A stretch of 64,000 bases of DNA from Platycnemis pennipes. Taxonomy: Eukaryota; Arthropoda; Insecta; Odonata; Platycnemididae. The notes beneath the pieces were generated by a model. It worked only from the letters and a program-made list of their open reading frames with translations, was not told the DNA's origin and did no database searches. This document shows, piece after piece, positions 46,691-57,690 of the stretch; the stretch's first letter is position 1; every line of letters starts with the position of its first letter. The DNA lies in NCBI GenBank assembly GCA_933228895.1, contig OW121849.1:125182849-125246848 (forward strand). The letters are read 5' to 3'. Both the position numbers and the translations under genes were made by a program.

Positions 46691-48492
46691 GGAGTGTATT
46701 AAAGTCCAGACAACACTCGAAGCTACAAGATACTGTATAGCTACGGCCGCCGCGGCGGTAAAAGTAATCTCACTTACACAAAACAGTGAGTTCATAAACT
46801 GATACAAAAAATGCAATTTTTAGAACTAATTATTTGCTCAAGTAAAATTAAACGCGACGATAAAAAATAAGGCTCAATACTCCATTACATTTCCAGTAAT
46901 ACTCTCTTGCCAATGGTAATTTCTTTCCCAAAACTTCTAACCTCTTTTTTTCCTCATTATTATATTATTTTAGAGGAACACGACACTAACTGAGATTAGT
47001 TTCAGCTATAGTCACCATAATGTGACAATAGGGTTCGGCCCCGTAGAGTCAAAGCTTTTAAAACTTGTATTTAAATACGAGGTACCTCCATTAAAAATGA
47101 TTACCACTTAATACAAAATGTTCATTTTTTAACTTACTATTTTCATTTTTGTATTTGCTGTTTCCCTATTGTAATTATATCGAACTCTTATCTTTATTTC
47201 ACATAAAATTCACAACGAATGCCAAATATTGCTTGGTTGAAAAGATGATCCTACCATGGTCTTCAACTATTCGACTGATACACTGAAAATGCTAAATTAA
47301 ACAACGAGTAAATTGCTGTGGGACTGAAATATTACGCGACAACTATTAATCAGACAATAGGAGTATAATTTAGTTCCAGGTGCTTTCAATATATCTGAAT
47401 ATTTATAGAAACATATGTAAGAGAATTTGCATTCACTAGGTGGAAATGTTTCGTATCACCTTCCATTGCAGGAGAGATAAGCAAATCGTATATTTCATCA
47501 GATTTATTAGCGATATCATAGTGATAATGGTATAATGGGGCGAAACCACACACAGTTGAAAATAAAAATGAGTAAGTTTTCGAAATGTTTACTACCTGTT
47601 GGTATTTAAAGTAACCCTAATCCTAAGAAAATCACACCATCAAAACGAGAGGCCAGATGAGAACCCGCGGCCCTTAAGTTGCGAGGCTGGCATGTCATCG
47701 ACTATATCATAACGGCCGATATCCGACTGGCATTAAGTGTGAAATTTCAAAGGAATAATTTATATTTATTAAAATAAATAAATCAAAGTACTAAAAAGCA
47801 CATGGTTTTTTGTCGTGGCACAAATTACCAAGTTAGCATGACAAATTATGGAATGAGATCGCACTTTTCCCCGACGAGATTACCCTTTTAGCAAGATCTG
47901 TCATTTTTTCACACAAACAAAGGCAGAAGTCGCAGTTTTGATCAGGTTTGGAGTCTTTAAGCTTTCCAAGGCAAGCGCTATCTTTAATTGACTATATCGA
48001 CCTTCCGTCAGTTCACCTCCAGCTCTCAACATTGTCAAGGTGAATCGAAGTTCAAAATCGAGGGGTATTAAAAAAAATCTTTCCCATCATGTTCCGCATC
48101 CACGGAAACGAGACTTTTATTTCCCCTTTGATTTGGTGTTCATGAAAACTAATCACTTTTAAGGGAACTGTCGGAAGTCAAACGTCACGCCAAACAATCA
48201 ATAAACCCTACCCTTGCGAGTCATTTTCCTCTATTATATTGGCCACTCTGATCTCACGTAGTGAGGTGAAACAAGCAGTGGAAAGGATAGATAGAAAATG
48301 GTAACATGCAACTTCTCTAATAACAGGTAGGAGTTATTACACTATTAAGAGAGCAATAACTTCAGTGATCAAGAATATTAATTGACTCATGATGCCAAAT
48401 CTTCATTTTATGGTCGGTGTGGGTAGCTTGGGTACCGATGAGAGATCCGGAGTGTCGGGGTTTGGATCCTAACAGTAACACTAGCTGAAGAT
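46691..48492. other. AT-rich non-coding stretch with a tRNA-like scrap
   Basis: Near 47650-47700 the minus strand reads GCCTCGCAACTTAAGGGCCG followed by GGGTTCTCATCTGGC, which resembles the variable and T arms of a tRNA-derived SINE but lacks an A box. Nothing else recognised. Confidence 0.35.
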
Positions 48493-48579
48493 TTTGAAGA
48501 CGGTTTGGCAGTCGGTGTCTTCAGGTCAGGAGTCTCCTAACCTGAAGTCACCGACTGTAACGCCGGTGAAACCGTTGTC
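48493..48579. mobile_element. Penelope-like foldback with facing hammerhead-like cores
   Basis: Arms of about 35 bp share CAGTCGGTGWCTTCAGGT. Plus strand: CTGAAG (48542), CACCG...CGGTG stem II, then GAAACCGTTGTC ending 48579. Minus strand of the left arm: CTGAAGA, CACCGACTGCC, then AAACCGTC. The plus copy keeps stem II and GAAAC but has lost the last core base of CUGAAGA. The downstream segment to about 49200 may be PLE terminal-repeat body: its C/T-rich ACCTCTACC/CCCTTCTC strings resemble 2030-2120. Confidence 0.5.
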
Positions 48580-51500
48580 CAAGAAACATGGATGTACGCA
48601 GCAGAAATATCGGAAGACTATCATCTTCAACAACGACGCACCGCGAAATCCTACATAAGGAAGTAGCACTAACTGAGTACCTCTCCCGTCGGATGAGATG
48701 CTACCCTGGAACCCTTGGCGCTGTCCCAGACGAAAACACCGCAGACGAGAGTAAAGTCCCCAAAAGGGCTAACTTGGATCCGATTCGATTCCAATATTTC
48801 TTCAACCCATGCGTAAACGATGTGAGCGATCACGTCCTCGTGATCAAGCTCTGTCGTTCCACTGGTTTCGACATGTCACAGAATCCTGCACTGCACTCAG
48901 ATAGTAGGAAGACAAGGGTATGCATTGTAAAAGTTTTTCCTTTGTTCCTCTTCGAGAAACTTGCCGGTCCACAAAAAAATAGTTCCCCTCCGAGAAAATC
49001 AGAAGCGAAGTATGTGATGATCCTTAAAAGGAGATTAATTTCAACGTTCCTCTCTCACCATCGATGTTTCTCTCCATCCCTTCTCAGCCCCCTGAAGATA
49101 TTACTACCTCTACCCAATTACCCACCTACCCTGAATGGCGCAAGGGATTCCCCCGACAAACTACTCCCTTCTAGCTACTCGTAAAGTTATTTTTGCTGAG
49201 TGAGTAATCCCTGGTGAGGGTGGACCATAACTCAGCCATTTAGAGGTATATCTGTACCGTTTAATACAAAATTCTGTGGCTGAGTATCCCAGATACCAAT
49301 CGTATGGTTAACTTTGGAAACAAGAATATCATGGGAATCCGCAATTAGCGAGGAGAAATTAAACGATTTTAATCCAATTAATGAGCGATTCCCATACGCA
49401 GGGACGCTTAGTACGAGGTACTTACCCTCGTCCACCAGTATTTTAACCAAGTTTCAGTCTTTTTACAACACTTGTGAATTTTTGAGTCAGCATATGCCTA
49501 CGTATAAAATGACGCCTTTTTAATTTTACCATAATAAAGGAGGGAGAGGTATTGAATACTTCAATCAATACCTATTTTTCATGGATAAATTCAAGAAATT
49601 TTAAAATAATATACCACACGCAATTTTTCAAAAAAAAGTGACAGAAAAGGAATAATGAAACCGGCGAAATACATTAAGTTGGTTTTTTAAAATTCATCAT
49701 TGGGTTGAGATAAAAAAATACAAAAAAATGGCGATTAATATTTCTCTTGAGCACTTTCCTTCTAAATTTTGGTTGTTTATCAATGCGATTAGCTAAAATA
49801 TTATTTTACTAAATGCATAATTTAAAGAAGAAATTGAATTTTGCTCACTCAGCCGCAATTTATCCTATTTAAAAAGTGCTACTACTACGTTTTAGTGCAA
49901 AGTCAAGTTGCAGAAGATGATTCATAGATAACTTAAAATTTGGTAGTGCGATTGCGTTTCCATCTCCGAACAGCACGTTTCTTAAATCCCAACTTATAGG
50001 CGTTACAACGGAAAAGAATATCTCGGTGCATACGTATTCCCGGAAATTAGATGTCAATAAATTCCATCACAATATCTTTCTCAGTATCTTCACAAGACAC
50101 ACCGCTACACACAAGCTTTGTGCTGGCTGTAAAAATTCGTCCTTAAAAAAAATCCAAGCTTTGCGCATCTCCGGAACACAATCTCCCCAAGAGGATGAGT
50201 AAATATTATTGCTCTCAAAGCAATACTAAGTTTGCGCTTAATATTGCTTTGGTCGAGGTTGATTTTTTCCTAGTGGAAATTCTGCTATTGTGCTTTTTAG
50301 CGGGTGACTTCGCTAAGATTTTCACGGCCAGTTCACACTGTTTGGATTTTATTCTCTCAACATACTTCAACACTCCCCAAAACGGTCACTATTCAAAAAA
50401 ATAAACTCTGACATTCGCGGCGTGATAATTTATAAGCTTTTTTTTTCACACATCATTATTTGGCATCCTGTTTCAATATGACATCCTCGGAGGCCCCTTC
50501 TATTGAGCCAGAATATTATTTAGGGTATATAGGTTACTAATGAATTGGCAGTCATTGTTTTATTTATCAAGGGACTTCACCAGTATGTACAGAGCACACT
50601 AAAAAGTCACCCAGAGGGATGCTGCAGGGGGATAAATCGTCACCAAATATGCAATAAAAGATATTTTGCTATGCATTGAGAAAAAATTGCATTATTTATT
50701 TAACTCTAACTGAGAACATCAGCTGGTTACAATGAAGGAATATAATTTTATAATTACGCTACGAAAGATTTAAGTGGCCGCTCAAGATAGAAAAAAATCT
50801 CACGGTGGGTTGATTATAGCACTTTGAGATAGTAGGTAAATAGTGAGTTGTTGACAGTGGTTTCTTTGAAGCTTAGTCTGCCTTAAGAGTTCTAACCTCT
50901 ATGGATTGTGATGGAATTTGAGAGACACAAATATATCCTCCAAAAATCTTCATGGAAACAGGAATTATGACAAGCGTGATGGTCTGCTGAATGACCCGGA
51001 AAGGTTGAGGCCCGCGCACAGTGGTCGGAAATCGAAATTACAAAATAGATTTTTTTGAGATATAGGCTTGAAAGTTCACACAAATACTCAGAAAAGATAG
51101 TTGACTAAGAAATAGTGAATTATTTGTCATAATTCTCATCCGTTAGTCAGATACAGGGGCTCAAACATGACGAAATTTCCAAAAAAAAAACTCCTGAACT
51201 AAGTTTTCTCCGAATATCTTACAAGTTAAGCTGAAGGTGACGTTGTGGGAGGAATTTGTTCGAATGAAAAATAGCACGGTCTATTAACACAATCCTTTTC
51301 CTTTACAATATCTAAGCTTCAAATATTTTTGAAGCATTTTAGTGCTATTCCATTACAAATTAGCGGACGCTGTTTTCAGAAAATATTTTAATTTAAAGTA
51401 GAGAATATCTACCGTTTTAGGGAGAAACCGGTCAATTGACTTATATCAGGGACTTTGAAGACTCACAAACACGAAACTGAAGGGAACTCAAAAATAAGTT

Positions 51501-51655
51501 TGCGACGCCGAAAAATACATATGATTTTCCGACCGCGCGTCCTGGGTCTGGCTCCGCGCGGTGGGGGCGGGAAGTGCCGTGACTCGCTTACATTGCTCAA
51601 GTGACATGGACCCTAAAACTTCAAATCCGTCGTTTTTCAACTGTATTCATTCTCA
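48580..51655. other. Non-coding stretch, partly possible PLE body
   Basis: 48580-49200 may belong to the PLE copy before it; its 198-codon ORF is not recognised and is not called. At 51018 (CACAGTGGTCGGAAATCG) and 51530 (inverted, TTTTCCGACCGCGCG) there are loosely inverted ends that might bound a DNA transposon. Otherwise nothing. Confidence 0.35.
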
Positions 51656-52360
51656 CTAACCTCCACCGACTCTATATCGTTCAATCATCATTTTACATTG
51701 ATGGTAAATGTTGCTTAATCCGTCCTTAACTCCTATCCTGTTCCTCACGTACTGTGTCAACCCGATCTCGATAGGAAGCGCTAACGCTTCCTCCCCAGTG
51801 TATGGTATTGGAAGTAATGGGGGTGATTTGTAAGCTCTTTTTTCGTGGGTAGCCCGACGGGGAGTAGTTTGTGTAACTTCTTTTACCATAGCTGCAGCGT
51901 CCCGTTTCCCAAAAGAATGAAGGGTATGCTGGGCCGCGAACACGATTTCCTCTTCCGTATGCGATTTTACCAAAGGCTGCACTTTGGTCCGCTTAGCTCT
52001 ATCAGTACATTGCTCGAACACTTTTTTGGGTCCTCCCTTTGAAGTTGATGGCTCTGAATCTACACTAAAGCTAATGTTACAACATTCTTCTGTCGCTTAG
52101 GTAGGCAAGAGCAACGGGTTTTGAAGCCATGTACGGTATTTACTCAGAAAATAATCATATGTTCTTCCACTTTTTTTCAAACGCCTGGAATAATTGTGAC
52201 AAAAATTCTTAATAGCTACACTAATACACTTCTTAGCATCGTTGTCAGTCTCATTGAACTCGAATTTCTTGATCAAGCAATCCGTTAATGAATCTTTCGT
52301 CTCGCTGTTGTCGTGAAGAAGGCTACATAGCTCTCCGTGCGTCACGACAGCCCTCTGCAT
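51656..52360 (-). pseudogene. Dispersed arthropod protein family, one-stop pseudogene
   Basis: Seen: one frame of 235 codons from an ATG at 52360-52358 to a TAG at 51658-51656, with a single in-frame TAA at 52099-52097. The N-terminal half is charged (YSRRLKKSGRTYDYFLSKYR) and reads as helical. A linker STSKGGPKK leads to EEIVFAAQHTLHSFGKRDAA, TTPRRATHEKRAYK and PYTGEEALALPIEIGLTQ. Known, from memory: an insect and tick multicopy family of uncharacterised proteins, likely TE-carried, has FAA..SL...GK+DAAK, TPKRA.K.R, and EEALAL.I...L.K..Y. The frame is intact apart from the stop, so decay is recent or the stop is read through. Function unknown; no host role inferred. Confidence 0.58.
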
Positions 52361-53012
52361 GACGCCTGAAAAAGCGCGATAACTTTAGTTCCGTACGTTC
52401 CCGCACTAAATCCTTTCATAACCTTATTTTAAAATACATTATGAAGACATTCTCAGTTAAATGAGCTAGACACCGCAAGAACTTTTTTTATAAGTCAAAC
52501 TAAACATGATATATCTAAAAAAAAATCACGTGTTTTTGCAATGGCTAATTCTAAAAACCATTAAAAATTGAAAATGGGTTCAATAATAATATTTACCACG
52601 ATAAACGGTAGAAAATACCTTGAAAATTATAATTCAAGTCCCTGAAATATGCCTTGTGCACTGGTCGCCTTACATGTTTTTCCGCCTAGATCCTGGATTC
52701 CGCCCACGGTGCACTGTGCCGCGGTTCCATTCCCGGACCACGAAAGCCTTTCCTTTAGCAATTTCCAGCGTCCTCTATCAGCTGCTTATAATTATTTGTT
52801 GCTTCGAGAGCAGCTTCCATACCTGAGGAACGCCCTTGATGATATAGGCGTAACTCAAGAAAGTTGAATAATGGCGGAAGCAACAATAAGGAAATTCATT
52901 CGTCTCAAAAATTACAAGCAGTCATAAACGAACAGTCGGTATTGCATTATCGGTGAGTAGTCATATGATTACTGAGTAAATAGTCATATACTATTGAGGG
53001 GTACGCGAGTGA
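52361..53012. other. Non-coding stretch with one unexplained open frame
   Basis: A 72-codon plus frame (52649-52867) has protein-like content (RPLSAAYNYLLLREQLPYLR) in locally GC-richer DNA, but no recognised family or splice context. It could be a fragment of a TE or processed copy. Confidence 0.3.
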
Positions 53013-53032
53013 AAAAAGGTTGGGGACCGCTG
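53013..53032 (-). mobile_element. hAT-like terminus
   Basis: Minus strand CAGCGGTCCCCAACCTTTTT, the wording of hAT (Charlie-type) terminal inverted repeats. The partner end was not found within the window, so the element's extent is unknown. It may be a solo end. Confidence 0.4.
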
Positions 53033-53149
53033 CTCCAAAGCAATTAAAATTCGTATTCGTAAGAATAATTGCATTTACATCCAATGGCTAATAATAGTAA
53101 TCGCCATCACTAATTATGAGAATTAGTGGGGCCATCTAATGACATTGTT

Positions 53150-53620
53150 CCGAGACGAAACATTTTCTCCGCGCGGAAAACGAAATGGAGAGGCAAATAT
53201 TCGCCCCTTCGATTACGAATCCTCACGCCACACGTCGCTGAGATCGATGCGTTCTAGTGTTTTCATCTCGCGGTGGCGTAATGCTTGCCGGCGGCTATTG
53301 TGTTTTCGAAGAGTCCATTGTTACTCTCACCCCCAATGGGTCATGGCGGCGCGTGATCCGCCACCGCCTCAGGGGTTTTGCGGGGGAGGATAGGGGTGGG
53401 GGGGTGATGTGGGTGCACGTCCAGCGAGATGGGGCGAAAGGAGAGGGAGGAGGAAGGGAGAGGACGAAGAAGAGTGACTGGCGGAAAGGGAGCGGGCGAA
53501 AGTGGTGAGAGGGGGGCAGGTTGAAGAGTTCACGAAGAGAAATAGAGAGGGAGAGGAGACGACCGACGACGCCTTGCTGCGGGTCAAGGGGGTGGCAGGA
53601 AAGCACGGAGAGTTGTGAAA
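53150..53620. promoter_or_regulatory. GC-rich island, purine-rich on plus
   Basis: A GC-rich block, turning into a polypurine tract after 53390 on the plus strand. ORFs on both strands are low-complexity. No exon supported. Confidence 0.3.
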
Positions 53621-54660
53621 GTGAGGTCTGAGATGCCTATTCTATTATGACCGGCACAGAAACATTTCTAAGGAGACATTCGCGAGAAAACTAATTTCTG
53701 GGAGGATCGATACTGCTCGAGCCTAGGCTAATGAAAAATAACACCTTTCAAAAATACCTGTGTGTAAAATACTCTCAGAACTGCCATAAATGCCAGCTAT
53801 TCGCATATTACTGTGAAGGATTTCATGGGACGCTGAGGGACGAAAGTGAACAAATATATGCATATGATGATTACTACACAGTAATTACTTCAAGTCTCCG
53901 AGACTAAAGAGGGCTAGTGAAATCATTTGATATCTACTTTTTAAAAAAACGATGCGTATCTTTTTCCAGTTTTTTATTAAAAACTGACATGAATGTTTTC
54001 TCTATTAATTAACTCATTGCAACGTAACGGCCATTCTCACCATAAAGAGGAGTTATGTGTCCACAGCAAAACTAAGTTACTTACAAATTAGCTGAGTAAA
54101 TAAAGATTCGAGGAAATATGCGTGAGGAAGGTTGTGATTCTATTTACAAAAACGATTGAGGGCATATTTTTTAACAAGTAGGTGCCATAAATATTTCTAG
54201 ATTTTTTTTCACGATCCACATAGCATATAAATGACATCAGCTACGACGCTAAATATTAATTTTATATAGCTGATGACATTTTCTGAAATTCTTCGGATAT
54301 CAAAATGCTGCCACTGTGTCAAGTCAGAACTGAGTCAGTTTGCGTACGGGTGACAGTTGCTAACCAGGCTGTATTAAGAGATTATTTTTTTTATTTGCAA
54401 ATATCTCATATACTGGTAAATTATATTACATTTGTATAGGATCGACTAGATATATAGTCAGACGGCAGAGGGTTATAATATTTAAGTCATATTCACAATC
54501 AATGTATGAATAGAAAAAAAAACAGCCACGGAATAGCTCCAGAAAACATCATCAAATAATCTGAACCAACAAATGATACAAAATATCACAGCATATTGTT
54601 TTTAGTATTAACCGATTCATGCTTCAAGAGTATTAATTCGATATCTAAACCTAAGCCTAT
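53621..54660. other. AT-rich non-coding stretch
   Basis: Nothing recognised. Confidence 0.45.
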
Positions 54661-54925
54661 ATCATTTCCTGCAAGTCATCTAAACGGTGTGTAGCGGGAG
54701 GGGAATTGAGGCACCAGCCTTCAATCGCGTTTAATTATTTTATCGCATTTTTACTATCGTCTGTAGTAAAATTTGGGTATGAACGTAGTTGTTTAGATAA
54801 ACATATATTTTTATGCCTCTATGGTAGAAAGAGTTCTCTCTGATTTATAATGCGTGTTTGGTGTCGGCTCACCCACTGCCACACACCCTTGTGGTAGCTA
54901 GCAGGATATTATGTATTGCAAATGT
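54661..54925. repeat. Inverted pair of the LINE-associated stem-loop
   Basis: 54669-54705 (plus) reads CCTGCAAGTCATCTAAACGG then TGTGTAGCGGG. 54880-54922 (minus) reads CCTGCTAGCTACCACAAGGG then TGTGTGGCAG. They are opposite-orientation copies of the stem-loop also seen at 46096, 56498 and 58651. The 175 bp between them are AT-rich and non-coding. Confidence 0.55.
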
Positions 54926-54949
54926 GGATAGATGTAGTCAACAGTCAAC

Positions 54950-55185
54950 AGTGCGCCAACCCGAAGGCTGAAGTGAGGGTAGAGCTCACCTCGCTCTAAG
55001 CCATTTGCGAGTGAAATTCACACATTCAGGGTGGGGGGGGGGGGGGGGACAATTCCTGCGATTACCTAGGAATCACGAGATTTTAGTTGGAGGTGTTGCC
55101 AGAAAGGCTTGCCTGAGACTTGAACCCGGGACCCTCGGTCAGTAGCTCAGCGCTCTACCCACCCGGCCACCACGACCCCCCGATA
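54950..55185 (-). mobile_element. tRNA-derived SINE, family B, near complete
   Basis: Minus strand: GTGGTGGCCGGGTGGGTAGA (A-box region), CGCTGAGCTACTGACC, GGGTCCCGGGTTCAAGTC (B box about 55106-55125), then a body with a long C run (G run on plus, 55029-55048), CCCTGAATGTGTGAATTTCA, CTTAGAGCGAGG and CCTTCGGGTTG. The same head recurs at 56898, 57206 and 57619, and the same body end at 58247-58330. A tRNA gene is excluded by missing stems. Confidence 0.65.
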
Positions 55186-55315
55186 GATGTAGATATGTCC
55201 ATTTTCATCATCAGATGAAGGATATATTGAAGTGAAAAATCTTGGTATTGTTATGGTCAAGAAATGTGCATTGGAGGAATGAATAATAAATCGATATCTA
55301 ATTCGATATCGAAAT

Positions 55316-55444
55316 GTCAACTAATAAGAAACCTTGGTCACTTCCACAGGATTTTTATTAAACATACGACCGGTTTCGGCAGTTACGCCATCCTGAGGAT
55401 AATAAAAATCCTGTGGAAGTGACTAAGGTTTCTTATTAGTTGAC
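55316..55444. mobile_element. Near-perfect Penelope-like palindrome enclosing a hammerhead-like core
   Basis: Left arm 55316-55359 and right arm 55401-55444 are 44-bp inverted repeats with a single mismatch. The 41-bp centre, on the minus strand (55398-55364), reads CCTCAGGA, TGGCGTAACTGCC (stem II), GAAACCGGTCGT. This is the PLE hammerhead with two changes in CUGAUGA. The arms begin AATAAAAATCCTGTGGAA, the tail block shared with other copies. Near identity of the arms implies recent formation or ongoing gene conversion. Confidence 0.68.
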
Positions 55445-55679
55445 ATCATGACAACCTTCCACCACGTCAATGCTTCGAACTTCGATTTTATCGATATCGA
55501 AAAGTAATATCGATTCATAAATGACTTCTAATGTAGAATTTTATGTGACTAAAATGATCTGGAAAGGACGTAAATATTTATCTATTTGCTGCTTCCAGTC
55601 AACGACAGCTTCAGTTGTAAAAACAAAAAAAATATTTTAATATGTGCTTTGAGCCTAGAGAGATAAATGGACCGAAAGA

Positions 55680-56290
55680 GAGTCGAGAGTGATGACGGGT
55701 GGGTAGGGACGGAGTACGTGTGGTTGGCAAGAGAATGGCTCTCGGACAAGCAGTGGCCGCGAGTGAAGGGATTATTACCTGTATCACTGCCAGCAGGCCA
55801 CTGGCGGCCGGAGGCAGGAAACAGATCGCCCTTCCCCGCCGCGAGATGCACGCGCCCTCGTGAACACGGCGCCCCCCGAGGCCGTAATCACGGGGCGCCG
55901 CGGTCGACGCGACTCGGGCTCGCTTCTATTCAAATCGCCCAAGATGGAGGCACCCGATAAACGCGACAAACGAGCAGAAGATTTCATTTACCTTCACTGA
56001 GACTCGGGGCGCGATTGCACAATGGGAGAAAATCTATGTCAGAGTCCATGGCATCCCCAGGGCCCTCATCCCCGCGGAGGAGATGGAGCGGCCCACACGT
56101 TTCCGAATGGCTACCCACCCTCCCAGGGCGGACGCGAAAGAGCACGAAGGAAGTGAGAGGATGGATGTGGATGGATTAAATGGAAGCATTCGGAGCGGGG
56201 GAGCGATTTGCATTCCTTGGATTGCAAAGCCGTGATGATAGGTAGCCTCACCGCTGAGCGAGGGTCGTTGAGTTGATTGCACCTCAAAGT
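55680..56290. promoter_or_regulatory. GC-rich island
   Basis: A CpG-rich block. It contains CCCAAGATGGAGG near 55942 (YY1-like motif; also an ATG with an 18-codon frame) and, on the minus strand, CTCAGTGAAG|GTAAATG near 55990, a possible donor after an initiator-like TCAGTG. Suggestive of a promoter or untranslated exon, but unproven. Confidence 0.3.
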
Positions 56291-56481
56291 TAACAAGCAA
56301 TTGGGATGGTTTTGTTGGCCGACTGGGACAACACGTTGAGGGAAGGGGAAAAAAACCTCCAATCAAGAGTTTCCGTAAAATTACTCTCCAATTATTCATG
56401 GATTACAATTCCAGAAAAACAATGGTTAAATACAGCCCTCGATTCTTCCCTATTCATTGCTACATCAAAATCTGAACACCT

Positions 56482-56530
56482 ACTTAACACCCTGTGAGCC
56501 ACCGGGAGGGTGTGTGGCAGGGTGGTAAGA
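56482..56530 (+). repeat. LINE-associated stem-loop copy
   Basis: GAGCCACCGGGAGGGTGTGT then GGCAGGG: stem GCCACC/GGTGTGTGGC around a short loop, downstream (in minus sense) of the LINE 3' end in the adjacent tandem array. The stem is preserved while the loop differs from other copies. Confidence 0.55.
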
Positions 56531-56670
56531 ACAATTAACATGCTTTCTTCACAAACTAAGAGATAATATGCTACTATTTACTACTTGGAAACATGTTAGA
56601 TATAATATTCCCGATCAACTAATTGGTTAGTAACTACATAGTACGAAATCATTACTCTTATAAAGGCATT

Positions 56671-57690
56671 TCTCTATATATCTTTATCTATATTTCCCTA
56701 GTATGCATGGGTTAGTAACGTTAATCATACTTAATACACCTTTAATACACAGACAACCCTAAAAATATTTCACCTACCTATCACTTTACTGTATTTCATA
56801 TTATGCTCTCTTATGTTACGCGGAAAAATGACATTAAATCTATCGGTTCGGCAATCTATCACTCTACTCTTGTTTTTGTATATATAATCGTGAAGTCATG
56901 GTGGCCTGGTGGATAGAGCGCTGAGCCACTGACCGGAGGGTCCCGGGCTCAAATCCTGGGTAAGAGCCTTTCTGTTCTCTATATATATTTATCTATATTT
57001 CCCTGGCATGCATGGGTTAGTAACGTTAATCATACTTAATGCACCTTTAATACACAGACAACCCTAAAAATATTTCACCTACCTATCACTTTACTGTATT
57101 TCATATTATGCTCTCTTATGTTACGCGGAAAAAATGACATTTTAAATCTATCGATTCGGCAATCTATCTCTCTACTCTTGTTTTTCTATATATAATCGTG
57201 AAGTCATGGTGGCCTGGTGGATAGAGCGCTGAGCCACTGACCGGAGGGTCCCGGGCTCAAATCCTGGGTAAGAGCCTTTCTGTTCTCTATATATATTTAT
57301 CTATATTTCCCTAGCATGCATGCATTTTAAAGTGAAGTAAAAAGGTCATTGAAAATAGGAATAAGCTATTTACTAGGACTAGTAACTTACAATTACTTCG
57401 GAGGAAATCGAGGGTGGGCCAGGGAAAGGAAGTGGCCCCCCAATCATACTTAATGCACCTTTAATACACAGACAACCCTAAAAATATTTCACCTACCTAT
57501 CACTTTACTGTATTTCATATTATGCTCTCTTATGTTACGCGGAAAAAATGACATTTTAAATCTATCGATTCGGCAATCTATCTCTCTACTCTTGTTTCTG
57601 TGTATATAATCGTGAAGTCATGGTGGCCTGGTGAATAGAGCCACTGACCGGATGGTCCCGGGTTCAAATCCCGGGTAAGAGCCTTTCTAG
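56671..57690. repeat. ~305-bp chimeric tandem array: LINE 3' end plus SINE-B head, three units
   Basis: Seen: units start at about 56671, 56976 and 57284 with the same TCTCTATATAT start. Each holds, on the minus strand, a LINE C-terminal frame CRTDRFNVIFPRNIREHNMK (unit 1 about 56780-56850) and, on the plus strand, a tRNA-like head GTGGCCTGGTGGATAGAGCG with B box GGGCTCAAATCC or, in unit 3, a perfect GGTTCAAATCC. Unit 3 carries a foreign segment of about 115 bp (57325-57440) that also occurs at 58131-58247, and lacks a few bases of the head. Inferred: segmental tandem duplication after SINE insertion beside a LINE end. Confidence 0.72.

Noticed and set aside
48588..49184. 198-codon plus ORF
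   Set aside because: Starts right at the end of a hammerhead-like PLE core and ends in C/T-rich repeat wording also seen near 2030-2120; unrecognised and likely a chance frame in repeat DNA.
51018..51541. Possible DNA transposon between loosely inverted GTGGTCGGAAA ends
   Set aside because: Similarity limited to about 10 bp and no target duplication.
52649..52867. 72-codon plus ORF with protein-like content
   Set aside because: No recognised family, and a second frame across the same bases is also open. Kept only as a note.
56898..57683. tRNA genes
   Set aside because: A- and B-box wording is present, but acceptor and anticodon stems do not fold and the copies are embedded in a repeat array; SINE heads.
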